A DNA stretch of 5,644 nt from Chloroflexota bacterium (GTDB taxonomy: Bacteria > Chloroflexota > Dehalococcoidia > Tepidiformales > Tepidiformaceae). The notes under the pieces are model-generated. The model worked only from the letters and a program-made list of their open reading frames with translations, did no database searches and was not told the origin of the DNA. Location of the stretch: positions 1 through 5,644 of the forward strand of contig JAKALX010000271.1 of NCBI GenBank assembly GCA_021823905.1, given 5' to 3'. The number at the start of each line of letters is the position of its first letter. Within the stretch, counting starts at the first letter, position 1. Shown here piece after piece: positions 1 through 5,644 of this stretch. The translations under genes and the position numbers were made by a program.

Positions 1-944
1 ACGTCGTCGGGGACTTCACCGAACGCACGAACGGCACAACCGATGGAGACGGAGGTCGGCGTGGAATCGGCGACAGCCGCGCGAAGGCGCTCGGCGACGG
101 CCTGGGCCTCTTCGATGCTGGCCCCCGGCATCGCGACGATGAACTCTTCGCCGCCGTAGCGGGCGAGGAGGTCTTGGTCGCGAACGTTGTCACGCAGGAT
201 GCGGGCGACCTGAACGAGAATCTCGTCGCCGCGCTGGTGGCCATGCTCGTCGTTGAGGCTCTTGAAGTCGTCGAGGTCGAGCATGAGGATGGCAAAGGGT
301 TGGGCTTCGGCGGCCGCGAGCTGTTCGAGCTTTTCGTAGAAGGAGCGGCGATTCGCGATGGCGGTAAGCGGATCGGTCTCGGCAAGAAGGCGTGACTGGC
401 GCTCGGCGCGACGCCACGCAGAGCCGGTGGTCAGGGAAAGGGCGGCCATCGCGGCGGTCAGCAACACCATCATGACGAGGTGCGCAGTGATCGCGGGTTC
501 GAGGACGAGATGGACCGCGGCGACGTTGACCGTCGTCCAGACGGCGATCGCCAGGTAGGCGAGGCCGTGATACCGGCGGGCGTGCCCGGCGAGGAGGTAG
601 AGGTAGAGCGCCCAGAGCGGAGAGCCGGCGTCGCCGAGGGCGGCGAGGCCGGCGGTGATGCAGGTGGCGTCGAGGGCCGGGGTGACGGCTTCGATCCACA
701 AGACCGGTCTGCCCGGTGCGCGAAGACGGAGGACATACCAGGCGTGGAAGACGTGGTAGCCGAGAATCCAGGCGATACAGGCGTTGCGCAGCGGGCCCGC
801 TGCGCCGATGAGGCCTGAGAGGACGGCGAGCGAAAAGCCGAGGGCAATGATCAGTTGCAGCGCGAGGACGTGCCGCTCGACGCGGGCGTGCTCGGCAGGG
901 TCAGCGAACATCCTGGGGGCGCGACGTTCGGCTCTCATTCCCAT
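1..944 (-). CDS. membrane-bound diguanylate cyclase (GGDEF domain), 3' end cut by window
   Basis: It probably condenses two GTP into cyclic di-GMP at the cytoplasmic membrane. The reading frame was translated by hand and is open from 944 to the window edge, giving 314 residues without a stop; about 40 C-terminal residues are missing. Residues ~20-180 hold about six hydrophobic stretches (for example LQLIIALGFSLAVLSGLIG and HLVMMVLLTAAMAAL), a likely membrane sensor with no domain I can name. A short polar linker leads to the GGDEF domain, which opens with ETDPLTAIANRR (189-200). Metal-binding D223 lies in LDLDDFK, the catalytic motif is YGGEEF (263-268), and an RxxD inhibitory site (RDQD, 255-258) sits five residues before it, so both catalysis and product feedback look intact. 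The ATG at 944 was chosen because AAGGG lies 9 nt upstream; ATG at 938 and 911 are alternatives, and an in-frame stop at 957-959 bars a much longer protein. It is divergent from the NadD-like gene. The input signal is unknown. Confidence 0.93.
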   Translation of the reverse strand, partial: MGMRAERRAPRMFADPAEHARVERHVLALQLIIALGFSLAVLSGLIGAAGPLRNACIAWILGYHVFHAWYVLRLRAPGRPVLWIEAVTPALDATCITAGLAALGDAGSPLWALYLYLLAGHARRYHGLAYLAIAVWTTVNVAAVHLVLEPAITAHLVMMVLLTAAMAALSLTTGSAWRRAERQSRLLAETDPLTAIANRRSFYEKLEQLAAAEAQPFAILMLDLDDFKSLNDEHGHQRGDEILVQVARILRDNVRDQDLLARYGGEEFIVAMPGASIEEAQAVAERLRAAVADSTPTSVSIGCAVRAFGEVPDD

Positions 945-953
945 CAGCAAAAA

Positions 954-958
954 CCCTT
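954..958 (-). promoter_or_regulatory. Shine-Dalgarno of the diguanylate cyclase gene
   Basis: On the minus strand AAGGG is followed by 9 nt and then the ATG at 944. It overlaps the in-frame TAA at 957-959. This purine-rich match decides the start in favour of 944 over the downstream ATGs at 938 and 911. A TTG at 950 lies too close to it to be used. Confidence 0.55.
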
Positions 959-1128
959 ACGTCTCAGAGTTCGACACGCTTCCTTCACCCGGCAAGTTGA
1001 GGTTGGGTGACGGGCGGGCCCGGGGCGCGACGGCCACATCCGCGGCTGAGACAGCGAGGTAGCGACAGCGCAGGGGGTGCCGATCCAGAACGCCGGCGTC
1101 ATCCGGCAGACCAGCGAGCCCTCCCGCT

Positions 1129-1134
1129 TACAAT
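1129..1134 (+). promoter_or_regulatory. possible -10 promoter element (TACAAT) of the NadD-like gene
   Basis: TACAAT matches the sigma-70 -10 consensus at five of six bases and stands out in very GC-rich surroundings. Its 3' end lies 9 nt before the ATG at 1144, so the predicted transcript would begin near 1141, leaving almost no leader. No good -35 is visible at the expected distance (GCAGAC at 1106-1111 is a poor match). The hexamer could be chance. The rest of the divergent gap (959-1128) shows no gene, only weak short inverted repeats. Confidence 0.35.
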
Positions 1135-1143
1135 GTGGAAGCG

Positions 1144-1857
1144 ATGGAGCTGACGGAAACGGAAGAACGGCTGCGGGCGATCGACCTCGAGTTCGCCCCG
1201 GCGGTCACTCGATTCGACGCGGCAAACGCTTTCGCCGGGCGGGTGGCGGTGCTGCCCTCGGCGTTCAACCCGCCGACGATCGCGCACCTGCACATGCTCG
1301 AACGGGCACTGGAGATGGACGGCGTGACGCTGGCGGCAGCGATGCTGAGCACGCGAAACGTGGCGAAGGGCGTGGTCGGCGCGAGCCTCGCCGATCGGGT
1401 GGGGATGCTGCTGGCCGCGCGCGAAGAGGCGGGCTGGCTGGCGGTGCTGGCGGTCAACGCAGCGCGGCTGGTCGATCAGGCGGCGGCGCTGACCACGGCG
1501 TTCCCACACGCTGACTTCGACTTCGTTGTGGGATTCGACACGCTCGTGCGGCTGTTCGACCGGGTGTACTACGACGCGATGGAGCGGGAGCTCGAACCGT
1601 TCTTCGCGCGGCACCGGGTGATCGCGGCGAACCGGGGCGAGGCGGGGATCGAACGAGTGCGGGAGTTCGTCGAGGCGGAAGCTGGGCCGTTCGGATCGCG
1701 CATCGTGGCGCTCGAAATTGACGAAAGGCCCGCGTCCCTGTCATCGACGGCAGCACGGGAGGCAGTCACGGCCGGGATCGAGCCTGGCGACGTGCCGGCG
1801 GCGGTGCTCGCCTACATCAAGCGGCGGCGGTTGTACGAGGCGCCGCTCAGCCGGTGA
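1144..1857 (+). CDS. NadD/NMN adenylyltransferase-like nucleotidyltransferase
   Basis: It probably transfers an adenylyl (or cytidylyl) group from an NTP to a mononucleotide, as in NAD synthesis, in the cytoplasm. From the ATG it has 237 residues, slightly longer than typical bacterial NadD. Seen in the sequence: a Rossmann-type opening strand followed by SAFNPPTIAH (39-48), matching the GSFNPPT/HxxH phosphate-binding motif; FVVGFDTLVRLFDRVYY (127-143), which resembles the GxDT-RxxDxxYY segment of eukaryotic-type NMN adenylyltransferase relatives; LSSTAAR (199-205), the ISSTxxR nucleotide-binding motif; and the ending VPAAVLAYIKRRRLY, very like the V-x2-YI-x3-LY tail of NadD. The canonical bacterial GSFDPxHxGH is replaced, so the substrate is uncertain and I give no symbol. 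About 35 residues before the first motif are an extra N-terminal segment. An in-frame GTG at 1135 would add three residues, but it lies between the possible -10 box and its predicted transcript start. The gene overlaps the CoA-transferase gene tail to tail. Confidence 0.85.
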   Translation: MELTETEERLRAIDLEFAPAVTRFDAANAFAGRVAVLPSAFNPPTIAHLHMLERALEMDGVTLAAAMLSTRNVAKGVVGASLADRVGMLLAAREEAGWLAVLAVNAARLVDQAAALTTAFPHADFDFVVGFDTLVRLFDRVYYDAMERELEPFFARHRVIAANRGEAGIERVREFVEAEAGPFGSRIVALEIDERPASLSSTAAREAVTAGIEPGDVPAAVLAYIKRRRLYEAPLSR

Positions 1858-3079
1858 TCGCCGAGATGTCGGGGCCGCCGTCGGTGGCGACAACGCCGCG
1901 GGCGACCAGGCGTTCGACTTCGGCTGCGTCCAGTCCGAGGAACTCCCGCAGCACGTCGCTGGTGTCCTGGCCGAAGGAGGGCGGGGCGCCCTTGATACCG
2001 GTCTCGCTGCGGGACATGCGAAGCGGCGTGTTCGCGATCGGGATGGTCCCGGCGACGGGGTGGGTGACGGGCTGGATCATGCCGCGATGCTGGATTTGCG
2101 GGTCGGCGACGACGTCAGGGATGGAGTTCAGCGGGCCGCTAGGGATGCCGGCGTTGACGAAGTCCTCCATCCACTCGCCCGTTGTTCGGCTGCGAAGGGC
2201 GGCAATGAGAATTGGCTCGAGTTCGGCGTGGCGGGCGTTGCGCCGGGGGCCGGTGTCGAAACGGGGGTCGTCCATGAGCTCGGGCAGGCCGAGGATGCCG
2301 CAAAACATCTGCCACTGGTTCTCTTCGCCGAAAGCGAGGGCGACGACGATGTAGCCGTCCTTCGTCGGGAAGGCCTGGAACGGCGTGGCGCTCGGGTGGC
2401 GGGTGCCAATGGCCTCGGGCGGCTTGCCGGTGACGAAGTAGCGCATGATGGCGTTTTCGAGGACGGACACCTGGCAATCGAGCATGGAGATGTCGAGTTC
2501 CTGGCCCTTGCCGCTGCGTTCGCGCTCATGAAGGGCGGCGAGGATGCCGACGGTGGTGTAGAGGCCGGCGGAGATGTCGCCGAGGGAGGCGCCAGGGCGA
2601 ACCGGGTTGCCGCCGGGCTCACCGGTGATGGACATGATGCCGCCCATGCCCTGGATGACGATGTCGAGCGCCGGGCGGTCGCGATAAGGTCCGGTCTGGC
2701 CGAAGCCGGAGGTGCGCGCCATGATCAGGCGCGGGTTACGGGCGGCGAGGGCGTCGTAGCCGAGGCCGAGCTTCTCCATCGTTCCCGGCGTGAAGTTTTC
2801 CATGACCACGTCGGCCTTTTCGACCAGGCGGAGGAAGATCTCCTGGCCCTCGGGCTTGCGGAGGTCCATGGCCATCGCGCGCTTGCCGCGGTTGACGGAG
2901 AAGAAGTAGCCACTCCAGCCGTTCTGGTAAGGGCCGGTGGTGCGGGCGATGTCGCCCCAGGGAAGGCGCTCGACCTTGATCACGTCGGCGCCGAGATCGC
3001 AGAGGACCATGGAGGCGTAGGGGCCGGAGAGAACCCAGGTGAGATCGAGAATGGTGATGTCTTCGAGGGGGCGGGGCAT
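1847..3079 (-). CDS. CaiB/BaiF family (class III) CoA-transferase
   Basis: It moves coenzyme A between a CoA thioester and a free carboxylic acid, in the cytoplasm, by the class III mechanism via an enzyme-bound aspartyl intermediate. The 410 residues fit the family (about 380-430). The N-terminus PLEDITILDLTWVLSGPYA (4-22) followed by LGADVIKVE is the family's signature opening and supports the ATG at 3079. SVNRGKR (61-67) is the conserved CoA-contacting loop, and D168 in LGDISAG (166-172) aligns with the catalytic Asp169 of formyl-CoA transferase. The segments FGQTGPYRDRPALD and GKGQELDISMLD are also typical. Acid specificity cannot be read from sequence: formyl, carnitine, succinyl/malate, benzylsuccinate and racemase-type enzymes share this fold. 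It lies downstream of valS on the same strand, 147 bp away. No Shine-Dalgarno precedes the ATG: the transcript reads CAATCTCCTG just before it, directly after the heptamer repeats. Confidence 0.95.
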   Translation of the reverse strand: MPRPLEDITILDLTWVLSGPYASMVLCDLGADVIKVERLPWGDIARTTGPYQNGWSGYFFSVNRGKRAMAMDLRKPEGQEIFLRLVEKADVVMENFTPGTMEKLGLGYDALAARNPRLIMARTSGFGQTGPYRDRPALDIVIQGMGGIMSITGEPGGNPVRPGASLGDISAGLYTTVGILAALHERERSGKGQELDISMLDCQVSVLENAIMRYFVTGKPPEAIGTRHPSATPFQAFPTKDGYIVVALAFGEENQWQMFCGILGLPELMDDPRFDTGPRRNARHAELEPILIAALRSRTTGEWMEDFVNAGIPSGPLNSIPDVVADPQIQHRGMIQPVTHPVAGTIPIANTPLRMSRSETGIKGAPPSFGQDTSDVLREFLGLDAAEVERLVARGVVATDGGPDISAITG

Positions 3080-3084
3080 CAGGA

Positions 3085-3133
3085 GATTGTCGATTGTGGA
3101 TTGCCGATTGTCGATTGGCGATTGGCGGTTGTG
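3085..3133. repeat. degenerate 7-bp tandem repeat, seven units
   Basis: Seven uninterrupted heptamers on the plus strand: GATTGTC, GATTGTG, GATTGCC, GATTGTC, GATTGGC, GATTGGC, GGTTGTG. The core GATTG is exact in six and GGTTG in the seventh; positions 6 and 7 vary. On the minus strand, the sense of the flanking genes, units read as variants of GNCAATC. The array fills the region just upstream of the CoA-transferase start, ending 5 bp before the ATG. Similar short heptamer repeats occur between genes in several bacterial groups (for example the STRR elements of cyanobacteria); their role is mostly unknown. Confidence 0.85.
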
Positions 3134-3157
3134 GCCGGGTTGCTGGTGGTCAGCGCC

Positions 3158-3183
3158 GTGGCTGCCCGGTGATGGGCAGCCGC
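3158..3183 (-). other. GC-rich stem-loop between valS and the CoA-transferase gene
   Basis: GGCTGCCC (3160-3167) pairs perfectly with GGGCAGCC (3174-3181) around a 6-nt loop; a G-T and a G-C pair extend it to 3158-3183. It begins about 43 bp after the valS stop. There is no T-run on the minus-strand 3' side, so it is not a standard intrinsic terminator, but it could stall RNA polymerase or protect the valS mRNA 3' end. The adjoining 3184-3226 is noncoding and holds a 9-bp direct repeat GGCGGTCGC (3193-3201 and 3213-3221). Confidence 0.5.
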
Positions 3184-3226
3184 CGGCTCCCTGGCGGTCG
3201 CGGTACTGATGGGGCGGTCGCCAGCG

Positions 3227-5644
3227 TCAGAACGAGCCCAGGCGCTCGCGGAGGCCATCGACGCGCTGGCGGGTTTCGGCGAGGGTCGCTTCCATGTCTG
3301 AGATAACCTTCGGGGGGGCTTTGGCGCGGAAGGTCTCGTTCGCGAGCTGCTTCTCGAGGCGGCCCAGGTGCGCCTCGGCCTCGCCGAGCTCCTTCTGGAG
3401 GCGCTCCCGTTCGGCCGCGACATCGACCTGGGGCAGGGTGACCGCGACCTCGGTGTCGCCGATGCGGCCAAAGCCGTACTCGCCTGGCGGGAGCTCGGCG
3501 TCGGGCCCGGTGACGACCAGCTCGACGCGCGAGGTAAAGGCCGTCGCGGCAGCCGTTTCGCGCAGCGCGTCCGCATAGCCGCCCGCGCGAAGGTAGACGA
3601 TGGGCCGGGCGCCTGCTTCGAGCTTCTTTTCGGCGCGGATGTTGCGGATTGTGCGGTTGACCTCGATCACGTGGTCCATCGCCGACTCGGCGTACTCGTC
3701 CTTCCAGTTGCCGCCGCTCTTCGGGAACCAGGCGACGATGAGCTGCGAGGCCATGTCGTCGTCGATGTGGATTCGGACCGCCTGCCAGAGCTCTTCGGTG
3801 ACGAAGGGCATGAACGGGTGCAAGAGGCGAAGGCCGTGGTCGAGGACGTGGGCGAGGACACGCAGCGGCAGCTCGTCGCCGGCGTTCAGCCGGACCTTGG
3901 CCATCTCGATGTACCAGTCGCAGAACTCGTTCCAGAGGAAGTCCTGGATGAGCTTGGCGGCCTCGGCGAGGTCGTACTGGCGGAGCAGGTGGTCAACGTC
4001 GAGCTCGAGCTGTTCGAGCCGCGAGAGGATCCAGCGGTCTTCGAGGGCGTAGGTTTCGCGGTCGGCAGGATGGGGGCGCTTGACCTGGCGCTCGCCGAGC
4101 TTCATCAGGACGAAGCGGGCGGAGTTCCAGAGCTTGTTCGCGAAGTTGCGCGCGGCGGTCAGGCGTTCGTCGCTATAGCGCTGGTCCGCGCCCATCGCGG
4201 CGCCAGTGAGGATGGCGAAGCGGAAGGCGTCCGCGCCGTAAGTGCTGGCCGAAATGAGCGGATCGACCACGTTGCCGCGCGACTTGGTCATCTTGTCGCC
4301 GTTCTGGTCGCGGATGAGGCCGTGGAAGAGGACGGTGCGGAACGGCACCTCGCCTTCGGGTCCGCGGTCGCGCATGTTGTAGAGCGCGAACAGGATCATG
4401 CGCGCGCACCAGAAGAACATGATGTCGTAGCCCATCTGCATGTCGCTGGTGGGGTAAAAGGTGCGCAAGGCGTCGGTGTCATCGGGCCAGCCGAGATCGG
4501 CGTGCGGCGCGAGGCCCGAGGAGAACCAGGTGTCGAGGACATCCTGGTCCTGGCGGACGGCCGCGGCGCATTCCGGGCAGCGCGGCGGGTCTTCGACCTG
4601 GACCGTGGTGTGGCCGTTCTCGCAATACCAGACGGGAATCTGATGGCCCCACCAGAGCTGGCGGCTGATGCACCAGTCGCGGATGTTGTCGAGCCAGTTG
4701 AGGTAGACCTTCTCGAAGCGCTGGGGAACGATCTTGATGCGCCCCTCACGCACGACCGCCGCGGCGGCGCTCGCGAGCGAACGGCCCGGCTCGTACTCCC
4801 GGTGGACGTCGATCCACCACTGCTCGCTCGGGATCGGCTGGACAACGGTCTTGGAGCGACTGCAAATGCCGACGCTATGCGTGTAATCCTCGACGTGGTC
4901 GAGGAAACCCTCGTCCTCGAGGTCGCGCAGGATCGCGGCCCGCGCCTCTTCGTCGGTCATACCGGCGTAGGGGCCGGCCTCGTCGTTCATGCGCCCGTCG
5001 GGGTCGATGGCGACGATCACCGGCAGGTCGTGGCGATGGCCGATCTCCCAGTCGACCGGGTCGTGGCCGGGGGTCACCTTCACCGCGCCGGTGCCGAATT
5101 CGGGCTTGACGGCGTCGTCGGCAACGATCGGGATCTCGCGGCCGATGATGGGCAGGAGGAGGTTGCGGCCGACGCGCTCCTCGTAGCGTTCGTCGGATGG
5201 GTTCACGGCGACGCCGGTGTCGGCAACCATCGTCTCGGGGCGCGTCGTGGCGACGACGACGTAAGCCGGGAGCGGCATCCCGCCCTCGCCGAGGATCGGG
5301 TAGCGGACGTAGTAGAGCTTGGCCGGGGTCTCGACGTAGTCGACCTCGAGGTCGCTGAGCGCAGTCTGGCACTGGGGGCACCAGTTGATCATGCGCAGGC
5401 CGCGGTAGATGAGCCCGTCCTTATGCAGGTTTACGAAGGTGGTGCGGACGGCCTTGACGATCGAGGGGTCGAGGGTGAAGACGTCGCGCGACCAGTCGGC
5501 GCTGGCGCCGAGCTTGCGGTGCTGGTCGGCGATGCGGCTGCGGTACTTGCGCACCCACATCCAGGTGCGTTTGACGAACTCCTCGCGGCCGAGATCCTGG
5601 CGGGTGAGGCCCTCCTTGGCGAGTTCGCGCTCGATGACATTCTG
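3227..5644 (-). CDS. valS: valyl-tRNA synthetase, 5' end cut by window
   Basis: It charges tRNA-Val with valine and hydrolyses mischarged Thr-tRNA, in the cytoplasm. The frame stays open to the window edge: 805 residues are present, and about 85 N-terminal ones, including the HIGH motif, lie outside. The first visible residues, QNVIERELAKEGLTR, are typical ValRS sequence, so the methionine at 5560 is internal and not the start. In fragment numbering: INWCPQC (86-92); the CP1 editing domain with ATTRPETMVADTGVAVNP (132-149) and FGTGAVKVTPGHD (183-195); CISRQLWWGHQIPVW (325-339); a CENGH...CPEC cluster (341-359) that probably binds zinc; DTWFSSG (371-377); the KMSKS loop as KMTKS (451-455, bases 4280-4294); the anticodon-binding helices including FLWNEFCDWYIEMAK; and a C-terminal coiled coil (~737-805) ending GLRERLGSF, the tRNA-binding arm typical of bacterial ValRS. 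All key visible elements are intact. No T-box or other leader can be judged because the 5' end is missing. Confidence 0.98.
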   Translation of the reverse strand, partial: QNVIERELAKEGLTRQDLGREEFVKRTWMWVRKYRSRIADQHRKLGASADWSRDVFTLDPSIVKAVRTTFVNLHKDGLIYRGLRMINWCPQCQTALSDLEVDYVETPAKLYYVRYPILGEGGMPLPAYVVVATTRPETMVADTGVAVNPSDERYEERVGRNLLLPIIGREIPIVADDAVKPEFGTGAVKVTPGHDPVDWEIGHRHDLPVIVAIDPDGRMNDEAGPYAGMTDEEARAAILRDLEDEGFLDHVEDYTHSVGICSRSKTVVQPIPSEQWWIDVHREYEPGRSLASAAAAVVREGRIKIVPQRFEKVYLNWLDNIRDWCISRQLWWGHQIPVWYCENGHTTVQVEDPPRCPECAAAVRQDQDVLDTWFSSGLAPHADLGWPDDTDALRTFYPTSDMQMGYDIMFFWCARMILFALYNMRDRGPEGEVPFRTVLFHGLIRDQNGDKMTKSRGNVVDPLISASTYGADAFRFAILTGAAMGADQRYSDERLTAARNFANKLWNSARFVLMKLGERQVKRPHPADRETYALEDRWILSRLEQLELDVDHLLRQYDLAEAAKLIQDFLWNEFCDWYIEMAKVRLNAGDELPLRVLAHVLDHGLRLLHPFMPFVTEELWQAVRIHIDDDMASQLIVAWFPKSGGNWKDEYAESAMDHVIEVNRTIRNIRAEKKLEAGARPIVYLRAGGYADALRETAAATAFTSRVELVVTGPDAELPPGEYGFGRIGDTEVAVTLPQVDVAAERERLQKELGEAEAHLGRLEKQLANETFRAKAPPKVISDMEATLAETRQRVDGLRERLGSF

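Noticed and set aside
190..847. Minus-strand frames at 190-699 and 470-847
   Set aside because: Both are Arg/Pro/Ser-rich frame-shifted shadows of the diguanylate cyclase gene, whose true frame runs off the left edge.
961..1052. 7-bp inverted repeat GTCTCAG (961-967) and CTGAGAC (1046-1052) in the divergent intergenic region
   Set aside because: The arms are 78 bp apart with no supporting structure or second copy; a chance match is plausible, so no operator is claimed.
1092..1107. Short hairpin GCCGG...CCGGC before the NadD-like gene
   Set aside because: A 5-bp GC stem is common by chance at this GC content and has no T-run or other signal.
3085..3133. CRISPR array or replication iterons
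   Set aside because: The units are 7 bp with no unique spacers, and there is no replication gene, DnaA-box cluster or cas gene in the window.
1718..3172. Long plus-strand open frame (484 codons) opposite the CoA-transferase gene
   Set aside because: It is antisense to a clear CaiB-family gene, its translation is Gly/Ala/Asp-rich without family features, and long antisense frames are expected in high-GC genes. It also overlaps the end of the NadD-like gene.
3227..5560. valS starting at the methionine at 5560
   Set aside because: In-frame conserved ValRS sequence continues upstream to the window edge, and the HIGH motif must lie further upstream, so this methionine is internal.

Overview
This is a high-GC bacterial chromosomal segment with four protein genes, two of them cut by the window edges. 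It holds no RNA gene, insertion sequence, CRISPR array or phage gene that I can see. Base composition and third-position GC look uniform, with no sign of recent transfer. The gene set (a ValRS with a Cys/His cluster, a class III CoA-transferase, a membrane GGDEF protein and a NadD-like adenylyltransferase) suggests a free-living, metabolically versatile high-GC bacterium. A Chloroflexota-like lineage is one possibility, but that is a weak inference because no marker here fixes the phylum.

Layout. Bases 1-944 (minus strand, 3' end cut) encode a membrane diguanylate cyclase with about six transmembrane helices and a GGDEF domain that keeps both its active site and its c-di-GMP inhibitory site. 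Bases 945-1143 are a divergent intergenic region with a Shine-Dalgarno for the cyclase and a possible -10 box for the next gene. Bases 1144-1857 (plus strand) encode a nucleotidyltransferase-fold protein related to NadD/NMN adenylyltransferases, with a variant nucleotide-binding motif. It converges on, and overlaps by 11 bp, a minus-strand CaiB/BaiF-family CoA-transferase gene (1847-3079). Bases 3080-3226 separate that gene from the upstream minus-strand valyl-tRNA synthetase gene (3227-5644, 5' end cut). This gap carries a seven-unit, 7-bp tandem repeat and a GC-rich stem-loop.

The genes do not form an obvious pathway: valS is housekeeping, the NadD-like protein probably serves NAD or another nucleotide pathway, the CoA-transferase acts in acyl-CoA metabolism and the cyclase in second-messenger signalling. 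valS and the CoA-transferase gene share a strand and could be co-transcribed, but the 147-bp gap with a stem-loop and the lack of a Shine-Dalgarno before the second gene leave this open. I found no convincing undescribed system. The points most worth a second look are the heptamer repeat abutting the CoA-transferase start codon, the divergent NadD-like enzyme, and its possibly leaderless start.
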